IMG/VR virus record: IMGVR_UViG_3300020439_000005
Location: 1-64,000 of that record
Reading direction: 5' to 3' (one strand)
DNA: 64,000 bases
Origin: a virus
Positions 54,471 through 62,639 of this stretch are shown piece by piece. A program made the position numbers and the translations under genes. The notes under the pieces are model-generated. The model made no database searches. It was not told where the DNA came from and was given only the letters and a program-made list of their open reading frames with translations. The stretch's first letter is position 1. The number at the start of each line of letters is the position of its first letter.

Positions 54471-56764
54471 TGTACCACCCTGTTAGTTCTAACTCGGTCT
54501 AGCATGTCCTCGATGAGGAACAGACCTTTGTCGACGATTTGGTCGATGCCCGAGATTGATAGAGAATGTTCGTAGTACCTGTCGACCGGAGAACCGCAAA
54601 CGCCGAGAGCGAATACTTCGACTCCCCTTGGTGGGTTGGCGGCTACGTTCTTCAAGTCTTGACTGACTGATACGTTGGTTGGTGCAGGTCCGGCAGGTGC
54701 CCCGTCTGAGATAGTGAAGACCATGTTAGCCGCTACTTCTTTCGGCATTTCGGCTAGCCTGTTGTAGCACCAATTCAACGCACGTCCGTCAGAGTTCTCT
54801 GAGCCTGTGGAAGGCAGAGCGATTGCCGCTTTGGTTCGGTCGCATAGTGGGTTCGAGTAAAGTTTGTTGACTGCAATTTGAGTACCGCCGACGGTGCCTA
54901 TGTCGTAGTGGGATGAGAAGTCAACCACTTCGACGTTGAAGCCGAGCCTGTGGAAAACTTCGTGGAATACGATTGAAGCGTTAGCGGCGTGGTGTGCCCT
55001 AGAGCCACCTGTGACTCCCTCAGAATGACCACCCATGGAACCGGATGCGTCGACTAGAAGAATGACGTTAGCCGATGGGTCGTCCTGTATGTTCCTCTTT
55101 CTGAATAGGTTGCGAGAAGTGCCGTAGCGGGATAGTCTGCGTGTGTCTAGTCTGCCTCTGCGTAGGTGGGTGTTCCAACGGGTGTCTAGCCCTAGAAGTC
55201 GGCGTGTGTAAAGGTCGACTAGAGTCTGTATTGTGTCCTCGTATTTCTCGACGGTTGCTTCGTAGTGTTCGGCGGCGGCTTCGATGTTGTCGACCCTGCC
55301 GTCTAGCCTGTACCCGCTTCGGGTTTGGCGTGTGTCGAAGAAGTCAACCACTTTCATGTAGTGGCCTGTGTCGTCCGGTCCGTTGGTGACTAGGTCGATA
55401 CCTGCGTATGCCTCGGTTGCTTCGTACTCGTAGTCGGCTTCGTCGTTAAGAGCCTCGTAGTCCTCAACCTCCATGCACTCGATTGCTTCTCTCATGATGG
55501 TCTCCATGTCGAACATTTCTCCATTGGAAGTTATGATTGTGTTTTGACCGATTCCACCGTACCCTGCTAGGCCGTCGTCGTCAGCCTCAGTATTACCTGC
55601 GTCACCGGAGATTTCTGTCTCGTCGTATTCGCCGATGGTGCCGTCTAGTTCTCCACCTGCTACACCTTCGCCGACTTCTCCGTCTGCGTCTGCGTCGCCT
55701 GTGGTACTACCCATACCGTCTTCACCCTCTCCTGTACCCTCTGCGTCGCTCTCAGAGCCGTCTTCGGCGTCACCTAGGCCCAAACTACCTGTTGACTCTC
55801 CTTCGCCCTCAGATTCGCTCTCTGAGAGTTTGGATGCTTCTTCGGCGTCTTCTTTGGTTGGTGTGGTTCTCTCGTCGAAGCGAGTTGGACTAACGTCCTC
55901 GGCTTCTTCGCCGGTTTCGGCTTGATTCTTTGCTGACTCTGTGATTTCTCCTTTTGTGTGTGAGTCCATGGAGTCCATTGAGAAGCCCTCCATGCCCTCC
56001 ATAGGCAAACCTGCCTCGGACATGTCTCGGTCCATTTCACCCAATGGGAAATGTCGGCGGATTACTTCGATAACTCGGCGAGCCTGTCTAATGACCTCCA
56101 TAGTGTTAGGTTGATTGATTGCGTTTTGGTAAAGTGGGCGAGCCTCGTCGATACATGCTACTACTCCTTCGTCGTCGAAGAAGTGAGGGGTGTTGTTGAT
56201 GGTCTCGCACATGATAGCGGTCATGACTGCGGATAGTCTGTTTGACTCGTCAATGTCCTGTGTAGCCCAACGTGCCCTGTGCATGTTGGTGTAGTGGTTG
56301 TTGGTGAATGAGACCCTTTTACCGGAACCGGGGAAGTCCTGTCCGAGAAGATGGTTAATTCGAGTGTCCTCTAGTATGTTGACCATGTGGTGAATTAGTG
56401 GGTCGTCTTTGCCGTTCGCAACAGTCCTTCGTAGTGAGTCCCATGAACCAAAGTCTGTGTAGCGAAGGTGCCCTGCCGCTTCGTGGGCTAGGATTGCTTC
56501 TTGAGCCAAAAGGTTCGCCGCTTCGTCTCCCTCGATTGCAGTCTGAGGAACCCACACGGTTTTGCCGTCTGTGCATGCTCGACCGGATGGGTCGAGTACA
56601 ACCTTAGTTGCTGATGCTCCACCCTGTCCGTACTCGCCGGATAGAACCCTAGCGACCTGTGCTAGTCTGCGTTGTCTCGCTCTAAAGCGGAAGGCGTCGT
56701 CTTTTGGCTTGTTGATTATTCCCGCCATGGGGTTGTCGAAGTTGGCGTCGGCTAGCATGTCCAT
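54467..56764 (-). CDS. VWA-domain protein, CobT-like
   Basis: 765 residues. The N-terminal part has AILAHEAAGHLRYTDF near residue 92, a HExxGH-type motif seen in VWA/CobT-like proteins. An acidic, low-complexity segment spans about 270-390. The C-terminal VWA domain has the MIDAS residues in ILLVDASGSMGGHSEG near 573. CobT-like proteins pair with MoxR/CobS ATPases, and one lies 1 kb upstream. It heads the VWA operon from a class I promoter. Confidence 0.85.
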   Translation of the reverse strand: MDMLADANFDNPMAGIINKPKDDAFRFRARQRRLAQVARVLSGEYGQGGASATKVVLDPSGRACTDGKTVWVPQTAIEGDEAANLLAQEAILAHEAAGHLRYTDFGSWDSLRRTVANGKDDPLIHHMVNILEDTRINHLLGQDFPGSGKRVSFTNNHYTNMHRARWATQDIDESNRLSAVMTAIMCETINNTPHFFDDEGVVACIDEARPLYQNAINQPNTMEVIRQARRVIEVIRRHFPLGEMDRDMSEAGLPMEGMEGFSMDSMDSHTKGEITESAKNQAETGEEAEDVSPTRFDERTTPTKEDAEEASKLSESESEGEGESTGSLGLGDAEDGSESDAEGTGEGEDGMGSTTGDADADGEVGEGVAGGELDGTIGEYDETEISGDAGNTEADDDGLAGYGGIGQNTIITSNGEMFDMETIMREAIECMEVEDYEALNDEADYEYEATEAYAGIDLVTNGPDDTGHYMKVVDFFDTRQTRSGYRLDGRVDNIEAAAEHYEATVEKYEDTIQTLVDLYTRRLLGLDTRWNTHLRRGRLDTRRLSRYGTSRNLFRKRNIQDDPSANVILLVDASGSMGGHSEGVTGGSRAHHAANASIVFHEVFHRLGFNVEVVDFSSHYDIGTVGGTQIAVNKLYSNPLCDRTKAAIALPSTGSENSDGRALNWCYNRLAEMPKEVAANMVFTISDGAPAGPAPTNVSVSQDLKNVAANPPRGVEVFALGVCGSPVDRYYEHSLSISGIDQIVDKGLFLIEDMLDRVRTNRVVQ

Positions 56765-56773
56765 CAGTCCCGC

Positions 56774-57520
56774 TCACCTAGTATGCCTATATGAACCTAG
56801 CGTTTTGTGGTACTGTGGTTTTCGGTATTGCTGAGTTCTGCTTCGTAGCAGTTTCACATTGTCCCATGATACCATGCTAAGGTCCTCCGTAGTCCATGCT
56901 CGACTGTGTAGTTCGTGAGCCTCCTGTACTCGGATTGGATTTTCGTTATTGTAAAGTGCAGATTTCAAAACTGCGATTGGATGGGTTGTTTGAGATGGAT
57001 GAGCAACTCCTGTGAGGATTGCCTTAGTCACGTCGGGTTCTGTGATTCCGTCTATTGTGTAGCCGTCTCCAAAAGTAATGAGTGAATTGTATGCCGTATT
57101 CCACGATTTGCATTGAGCCGCAACCTCTCTGATAATGTCCTCGTCCTCGTTGATGCCGAGATGGTGTGATAGGCTTAACAGATATTCAGTCAACTCCGCT
57201 TTAGATGGTGCGGGGTTGTATGTCGATTTTGCTACTCTGCGTATTGCGTATGGGACCGTTTCTAGGTGTTGGACCTCGATTACCATTTGAGGCGGCGAAG
57301 CCGTCAGAGCGGCTCTAACGGCATTCCATTCAGACTTCGTGAAATGCTCTGCCTCAAGCAGAGCGATTCGACCTTGACCAAAGAAGGACGGATGCCTAGA
57401 GTCCTGTATGATTTTCTTCGGGTTGTCTCCACGTACCACTTCAAGACCTAGGACCTCGGCCCTGTCTAGGATGGCAGTCGTTTTACCCGAGCCTGTTGGA
57501 CCGTGTATGATTTCAAGCAT
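56774..57520 (-). CDS. Clamp-loader-like AAA+ ATPase
   Basis: 248 residues starting at ATG 57520 (MLEIIHGPTGSGKTTAIL, Walker A). A degenerate Walker B position (ALLEAEHF) replaces DExD. The order VIEVQHLETVPYAIRRVAK, then helices with LLSLSHHLGINEDEDI resembles the archaeal RFC family. The length is short for RFC. It lies next to a PIP-box microprotein and near the replication block. The start overlaps the preceding gene by 8 bp. An alternative is an unrelated AAA+ protein. Confidence 0.5.
   Translation of the reverse strand: MLEIIHGPTGSGKTTAILDRAEVLGLEVVRGDNPKKIIQDSRHPSFFGQGRIALLEAEHFTKSEWNAVRAALTASPPQMVIEVQHLETVPYAIRRVAKSTYNPAPSKAELTEYLLSLSHHLGINEDEDIIREVAAQCKSWNTAYNSLITFGDGYTIDGITEPDVTKAILTGVAHPSQTTHPIAVLKSALYNNENPIRVQEAHELHSRAWTTEDLSMVSWDNVKLLRSRTQQYRKPQYHKTLGSYRHTR
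56787..56809 (-). promoter_or_regulatory. Class I promoter
   Basis: CACAAAAC, 6 nt, TTCATATAG, then 22 nt to ATG 56764. It lies in the 3' end of the clamp-loader-like gene. Confidence 0.75.
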
Positions 57521-57683
57521 GCTCAGAAGGGACGAAGGAGTCGATTGTCGTTTGACCCTCAGAGGGAGTCCATGCGGGTCTCCCTGCTTGAAGGATTGTG
57601 TCGACGATTCGCTCAAGATTCATCACCCTCTCATTCAACTCAATAATTCTCGCTTCTAGTTGTTCTCTAGTCTGTTCAACCAT
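57513..57683 (-). CDS. PIP-box coiled-coil microprotein, 56 aa
   Basis: The start at ATG 57683 (MVEQTREQLEARII) is fixed by a class II promoter 22 nt upstream. The first 35 residues are a coiled coil. The end GQTTIDSFVPSEHA contains Q-x-x-I-x-x-F-V, a PCNA-interacting motif. It is coupled to the clamp-loader-like gene. A clamp-binding role is suggested, for example as a loader accessory or regulator. Confidence 0.65.
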   Translation of the reverse strand: MVEQTREQLEARIIELNERVMNLERIVDTILQAGRPAWTPSEGQTTIDSFVPSEHA

Positions 57684-57699
57684 GCTCCTATTCGACAGT

Positions 57700-57715
57700 C
57701 CCACCTTTATGAAAG
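57700..57715 (-). promoter_or_regulatory. Class II promoter (CTTTCATAAAGGTGGG)
   Basis: CTTTCATAAAGGTGGG lies 22 nt before ATG 57683. Confidence 0.65.
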
Positions 57716-57722
57716 GTCGACT

Positions 57723-57802
57723 CTGAGGGGTGGTGGAGAAGGGGATGATTACAACAACCAATTGAGGGGGTTGCCGCCCCTTCTCCGTGGCTCCCCCCTC
57801 AG
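57723..57802 (-). terminator. Large three-step hairpin after MoxR gene
   Basis: CTGAGGGG/CCCCTCAG (8 bp), GGAGAAGGGG/CCCCTTCTCC (10 bp) and CAACC/GGTTG (5 bp) nest over 80 nt. The outer arm overlaps the MoxR stop codon. It probably terminates the MoxR messenger, shields its 3' end or forms a cruciform. The 115-nt gap holds this hairpin and the class II promoter but no gene. Confidence 0.6.
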
Positions 57803-59004
57803 TAGTCAGACAACCTCGCTCGGGCAGTCATTTTGACTGTCTCGATTTCTCTAGGGGTAAATTTCCCTAGGAATGATTCGTCGATTGCTTCTTGAATTGA
57901 GAAGCCGTCTCTTAGGTCCATGAGTATGTGGATGATAGAACGTGTTGAGACGTCCGATGTGATACCCTTTCGGTTGGCCTTGAGAGTACGAAGGTCGTTC
58001 GCTAGATTGACCAACTCTTGAGCAACTCTGTTATTCATGAAGCCGGATTGTTGTTGTACAACCTGCAACTCCTTCTCAGCAGGGAGATAGTCGACCGCAA
58101 AGGAGCGGCTGAACCTGTTGCGGAACGCTTCGTTCTGTTCGTTGGTTCCGGCATAACCCGGATTGTATGTACCAATGACCATGAAGCCCTCCTTTGCTCT
58201 AACTACTCTGTTAGCGTCGTCCGGCAATACTACGAAGCCGGAGTCCATAGCCGAGAACATAGCAATTTGAGTGTTGTCTCGCATGGCGTTGATTTCGTCG
58301 CAGATTAGAGGGATTCCGTTCTCCATAGCGTTTACTAGGATTCCGTCGATGTAGCGAGTCTCGCCGTCCGCTAGGTCTAGTCGACCGAGCAGAGTTTCTT
58401 CACTAACACCGTCGCTCATGTTGATTCTGAGTACGGGTGTGTTTAGGTGTGCGAAAAACTCTCTAGCCATTAGCGATTTACCGGAGCCTGTTGGTCCGAA
58501 TGCCGCTACGTGGCAGTTGACCGTGTCTCCGCCTAGAGAACGCCTTAGCATGGCACCTAAGTGCCTAAACTCATTTCTTGAAGATTCCATGTAGCCAACT
58601 ACGGATGGGATTTGTTGTTGAAGGTCCTCGGACCAACTCTCAGCGTCGCTTCTAGCGATACCATAGAATGTACCGTGGGGAGCGTCTTCGTCTGATACTG
58701 TGTTAGCGACCTTTACTTCGTACGAACCGATGCCGCCTAGTTCTCCGTTAGCCAATGACTCTGCCATTTCTGCTAGCCATATTTGCTTGTCTGTTCCGAT
58801 AGTGACTCTTTCGACACCTGCACCCGCTAGTCTTGAGCGAGTAAAGGCATTCTTCTTCAAGGAGTCTATGGATGCGGCGTTTTCTTCTCCCACGTTAGAG
58901 ACAATAATTTCTCTAACGGCTTCAATAAAGGTAGCCTCGTCTACCTTCCCGCCGTGTCGTTCGCATGCTTCTCTCATAGCCAATTGTGTGCTGTTTCGTG
59001 CCAT
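57799..59004 (-). CDS. MoxR-family AAA+ ATPase
   Basis: 401 residues. Walker A GPTGSGKSL near residue 175, Walker B IPLICDEIN, the GTYNPGY sensor region and FRNRFSRSF arginine finger are typical of MoxR/CobS. The N-terminal 130 residues are helical and unassigned. MoxR ATPases remodel partners that carry VWA domains, and such a gene lies at 54.5 kb. A Shine-Dalgarno (GAGGAAT) precedes the ATG. It shares the transcript of the zinc microprotein. Confidence 0.85.
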   Translation of the reverse strand: MARNSTQLAMREACERHGGKVDEATFIEAVREIIVSNVGEENAASIDSLKKNAFTRSRLAGAGVERVTIGTDKQIWLAEMAESLANGELGGIGSYEVKVANTVSDEDAPHGTFYGIARSDAESWSEDLQQQIPSVVGYMESSRNEFRHLGAMLRRSLGGDTVNCHVAAFGPTGSGKSLMAREFFAHLNTPVLRINMSDGVSEETLLGRLDLADGETRYIDGILVNAMENGIPLICDEINAMRDNTQIAMFSAMDSGFVVLPDDANRVVRAKEGFMVIGTYNPGYAGTNEQNEAFRNRFSRSFAVDYLPAEKELQVVQQQSGFMNNRVAQELVNLANDLRTLKANRKGITSDVSTRSIIHILMDLRDGFSIQEAIDESFLGKFTPREIETVKMTARARLSDY

Positions 59005-59074
59005 TTTTTATTCCTCATTGGTTGTTCATTTGTTGGGTCCCGCTATCATGTCGGGCAGGTCGTCGTAGAAGATT

Positions 59075-59227
59075 CTACTTATCAATGTTTGCACGTATAG
59101 TGGTTCTCGGGTATATCCTACAACACTTTGCACAAGCCTTGATGTCTTTTCCATTCGTTCTCGGTATGACCTTCTTACACATAACACACACATACGTGGG
59201 TTTAGTGTGGTCCTTCCGCTTCGCCAT
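59075..59227 (-). CDS. Zinc-finger microprotein, 50 aa
   Basis: ATG 59227 starts 25 nt after a class II box. The protein reads MAKRKDHTKPTYVCVMCKKV and ends with CAKCC and a short tail. CxxC twice, 16 residues apart, predicts a zinc site, and the protein is very basic. It belongs to the MoxR unit and is probably nucleic-acid binding. A longer frame in the other phase is a shadow. Confidence 0.7.
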   Translation of the reverse strand: MAKRKDHTKPTYVCVMCKKVIPRTNGKDIKACAKCCRIYPRTTIRANIDK

Positions 59228-59245
59228 ACAACGAAAGAGCAGAGT

Positions 59246-59260
59246 CCCACCCTTATGAAG
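59246..59260 (-). promoter_or_regulatory. Class II promoter (CTTCATAAGGGTGGG)
   Basis: CTTCATAAGGGTGGG, identical over 15 bp to the copy at 11.6 kb, lies 25 nt before ATG 59227. Confidence 0.7.
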
Positions 59261-59266
59261 AACGAC

Positions 59267-59722
59267 CTATGATACCATAGTTAGGTACGTTGCTATGTGA
59301 CGTTCTTTGTATTCCCGTTTGGCTCTTGAGTTTTCAAATCTGAGAATCTTCTTCGGCTTGTACCAAAGTTTCTGCTTGTCTTTTGACTCAACGATACGGA
59401 GTGCCTTAGCAACCTTTCTTGTTGCATGGCTCGCTACGATGTACGGCAGTATCGGTCCTATGTCTCGGTCGGGATAATCCGGCCAACATGCGTTGAAGAT
59501 TCGGAGACTTGCTTCTTCGGGTGTTGGTGCCGAGACTGCTAGTGCTACTATTGCATCTATCTCCTCGGCGAAAGCCTCAGCCTCCTTTACTCCCTCATCA
59601 TGTAGAACGTCCTTGAAGTGATTGAACGAACCATAGTGGTCCAACATGATACGCCTAGCCTCATGGTGGGTGAACCCACACTTGAGTCTCAGAGTATTGT
59701 ATAGTTGATTTTTCCACGTCAT
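59267..59722 (-). CDS. Hypothetical helical protein, 151 aa
   Basis: ATG 59722 overlaps the PolB stop (ATGA). The protein is helical and basic, with SHATRKVAKALRI and a C-terminal WYKPKKILRF. Its N-terminus (KNQLYNTLRLKCGFTHHEARRIMLDHYG) resembles an HhH-like helical pair, but no family is recognised. Coupling with PolB suggests a polymerase accessory role. Confidence 0.6.
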   Translation of the reverse strand: MTWKNQLYNTLRLKCGFTHHEARRIMLDHYGSFNHFKDVLHDEGVKEAEAFAEEIDAIVALAVSAPTPEEASLRIFNACWPDYPDRDIGPILPYIVASHATRKVAKALRIVESKDKQKLWYKPKKILRFENSRAKREYKERHIATYLTMVS

Positions 59723-62340
59723 GTAAACCACGTATCAAACGATTCGGTTCCTGTCCTGTTGATTGCTCTATCCCATGATGTACCCATGGCTCCTAGGATT
59801 TGCTCAAAGGAGTTTGACTCTCCTATGTATTTGGCTAGGCTCGCCTCCCTATCGACTACAATATCGAAGTCGTCGGGGTTCTCTCCCCATTCAACCGCAA
59901 CCCACCTGTTCTCCGGTAGTGGGTGCTTCGACTTTCTAGCAAGGTACAGACATGGCTTGTCTCCAATATCAAACTCGGTTCCCAAATATCGGTTCGACCA
60001 CATCGAAGCCTTGTGTGCCTGTGTTCCTTCTTTCTTCATACCCGACGGCTTTCCGTAGTGTGAGGAGGGAGTCTTGCTTTCATCGAGCAAGTTCTCGTTC
60101 CATGTTCTCAACAAATCATTCAACTTACTAGCGTCGCCTCCTTCTAAGATGCAAGCAAAGATAGCCTTCTGAATATCCTTGACTACCTGTGGAGTTGATG
60201 ACCTTCTAATCTCAACTCCTCTGAATCCGAAGTTATCATCGAAGTCAACGTATGCGTATCGCTTCTTTACTCCCCATTGGAAATATCGAGCGTAGTACGC
60301 ATCGGGCTTGATTCTGAAAAACTCATTCTTGTCGACATTCAGAGTTTCTTTCACGAAATCGTCGAAGGAATCATTCAACTCGTCGCAGAGTTGTAGAGCG
60401 AACGATTCGACGTCGCTCCGTAGGACGGGTGCTACTTTCCGTAAATCGGCAAGATTCGTGATACCAACTTTGCATGAATCAGTATCTTGATACAGAGTCT
60501 TGAATTGAACCTCCATTCCATTCCATTCTAGTGTTCGATTGTTAATGTAATTCTTATTCCAATCATTGTGTAGCCGAGCAACCTCTGTAATGTCTGAGCC
60601 TATTTCGGGGTCAGCCAAACGGAACGGGCGTCTCTTTGTCTTCTCAGTCATACCCGAGCCTAGTACGCCGTACCAACTATTCATGTTCTCTTTCATTACA
60701 CGCTGACGTCTATCCAAAGATAGGTATTCATCTGAACCATACTCAACGTCCTTCATGGCCCCACGTGTCGCCTCTCTCCCCTCTGCGAGGGTTCTGAGAA
60801 CCCGAGGCATGATACCCTCCACGTCACGTCGATAGTATCGACCACTCGGAGTTATGGTCACGGGGAACGGGAATCCGTCGGGATAGTCCTTCGGGTCAAT
60901 CTTAGTGTCCGGTGAGAAGTTGCCTGTTATCATAGCCGATGGGTATTCCATTGAGTTATCCACTTCAAAGGCACACTCGAATACACCTGTTGGTGCATCC
61001 ATCACGAAGCCTCCCGCTTCTATCGACCCTTCTATCTTAGAAGCAGTCAGAGATGCTGACGGCATGACCATGTTATCAGCCATGAGAAGGTGCCCCATCA
61101 TGTCCTCCACTAGCAACATATTGCTATGGCTATGGTGGAGAGTTGAGTTGTGATAAGCGGTCTTAGTGATATAGAACCGAAGGAGATTGAGTTTACTCAT
61201 ACAACGAGCGGCGCACACATTATCCCATGCGTTGTAAACTGCTAGCATTACGGGGTCACGTACCATTAGGTCTGTTATGCGTGTACGTGGGACTTTACCA
61301 TAGCCCAATGTCTGACCCGCCATCCATGCTAGGCTAGCGGCACCTGTTGTAGCGGCGGCACCTTGTACCTGTTCTGCGTATGCTATCTTCGTGTCGAAGT
61401 ATGGCATGTACTTGAGATACCGCATATTCGGCCAAGCGGTGTCGGTTCGTGAAAGAGAAGAAGTGTGATTTTTCACGTTCATTCGTTTGCATCTGTTGAT
61501 TACGTACGGGTGGTCGTAGCCTATTATGTTCTGACCGGCGATTACATCGGGGTCGTAATGCTTGATTCTATCATTGAACCACCACATCAACTGACGTTCT
61601 CTTTCTTCCTCGTCCTCGTCATCGAATACCTTGACTACAACCTTTGCAGGGTCGAGCGGGGGTATCGGCTCTGTGTGTTCAACAACTGACTCAAGGGCCT
61701 CCTGTGAGCCAAGGAATCGCTTTACTAGATTAGTAGCGGTAGGTACAGTCGTACCTATCTCATGTGTGTCTGTCTTCTCATCATAGATTGCGATAGAGAC
61801 AATTGGTTCCGGTGCGTTCTCCATATCCAAAGAGTCGGCGGTCTCAATATCATAGTACAACAAATCAAGGTCGAAGTCATCGACAGTCGTGACCGATGAA
61901 TGAATGTCTTTGTACGATACTACGTAGGAACCGTCTTCTGCCTTACGCAGATTTCCCAACGGCACTCTGATGACTGCGGTCCACGAATACCACCAACGAA
62001 CCAAAGAACCCCATTTTGCATCTGCACAATAGTGAGGGAAGAAATGGTCTCTCACTTCTCGAATGTGGCTCGGTCGTTCGCATCTTACCTCGTACAACTT
62101 CTTCCCTTCGATACTACGTATCTCCGTTGGTCGGATAGAAATGTGCTGAGAGATAAGTTCCTTGTCGAAGGTCGAATGTTCAGTCCAAAACTTAGGTACG
62201 CAGTCGGTGACTTTCAGAATTACAGTTTCACCATCGGTTGTTTTGCCTCTGATTTCAGTCCACCATCTCTTAGGCTCCTCGACGGCTCTAACGCTCACAA
62301 CTAGAAGGTCATGCCATACTCTCACGGACGTACCCTCCAT
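59719..62340 (-). CDS. polB: DNA polymerase, family B
   Basis: 873 residues. Exonuclease motifs: YYDIETAD at 162-169, GQNIIGYDHPYV, and YNAWDNVCAARC. Polymerase motif A is VDNSMEYPSAM near 462 (usual DxxSLYPS; the fourth and fifth residues are altered), motif B is KENMNSWYGVLG near 550 and motif C is YQDTDSC near 618. The C-terminus GTESFDTWFT resembles a PCNA-interacting tail. It is the replicative polymerase. The end is coupled to the next gene by ATGA. Confidence 0.95.
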   Translation of the reverse strand: MEGTSVRVWHDLLVVSVRAVEEPKRWWTEIRGKTTDGETVILKVTDCVPKFWTEHSTFDKELISQHISIRPTEIRSIEGKKLYEVRCERPSHIREVRDHFFPHYCADAKWGSLVRWWYSWTAVIRVPLGNLRKAEDGSYVVSYKDIHSSVTTVDDFDLDLLYYDIETADSLDMENAPEPIVSIAIYDEKTDTHEIGTTVPTATNLVKRFLGSQEALESVVEHTEPIPPLDPAKVVVKVFDDEDEEERERQLMWWFNDRIKHYDPDVIAGQNIIGYDHPYVINRCKRMNVKNHTSSLSRTDTAWPNMRYLKYMPYFDTKIAYAEQVQGAAATTGAASLAWMAGQTLGYGKVPRTRITDLMVRDPVMLAVYNAWDNVCAARCMSKLNLLRFYITKTAYHNSTLHHSHSNMLLVEDMMGHLLMADNMVMPSASLTASKIEGSIEAGGFVMDAPTGVFECAFEVDNSMEYPSAMITGNFSPDTKIDPKDYPDGFPFPVTITPSGRYYRRDVEGIMPRVLRTLAEGREATRGAMKDVEYGSDEYLSLDRRQRVMKENMNSWYGVLGSGMTEKTKRRPFRLADPEIGSDITEVARLHNDWNKNYINNRTLEWNGMEVQFKTLYQDTDSCKVGITNLADLRKVAPVLRSDVESFALQLCDELNDSFDDFVKETLNVDKNEFFRIKPDAYYARYFQWGVKKRYAYVDFDDNFGFRGVEIRRSSTPQVVKDIQKAIFACILEGGDASKLNDLLRTWNENLLDESKTPSSHYGKPSGMKKEGTQAHKASMWSNRYLGTEFDIGDKPCLYLARKSKHPLPENRWVAVEWGENPDDFDIVVDREASLAKYIGESNSFEQILGAMGTSWDRAINRTGTESFDTWFT

Positions 62341-62639
62341 ATTGCTCCCCTGCTATTATCCTCCTTATCGAAGTGTCGCCGATGAGACTTTAGTATCTGA
62401 GATAGGGCCAATGGAGACCTAACGTGTAGGTTCTGAGTCACACCCAATCTCGGGCTTTTCCATTCATAGATAGGAGTCCCTTCAATTACCATGTTTTCCC
62501 ACATGTTCCTCACCGTTGAGGGTCCGTGTTCTTTCAGCCATTCATAGATTAAGGGGACTAAATACTCGTTGCGTATCGCAGACTTCTGCATCCGAGAAAG
62601 GCCACTAAGCCAACTCTTTCTATTCCTTCGCCTCGTCAT
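62322..62639 (-). CDS. Winged-helix-like protein, 105 aa
   Basis: Overlaps the PolB start by 19 bp. A basic N-terminus (MTRRRNRKSW) precedes helices and a SPRLGVTQNLHVRSPLALSQIL, then RGAIWRV segment, resembling a winged helix. It may bind DNA. No family recognised. Confidence 0.6.
   Translation of the reverse strand: MTRRRNRKSWLSGLSRMQKSAIRNEYLVPLIYEWLKEHGPSTVRNMWENMVIEGTPIYEWKSPRLGVTQNLHVRSPLALSQILKSHRRHFDKEDNSRGAIWRVRP

Noticed and set aside
59026-59250. 74-codon minus frame over the zinc microprotein
   Set aside because: The other phase has the ATG at the correct distance from a class II promoter and a CxxC pair.
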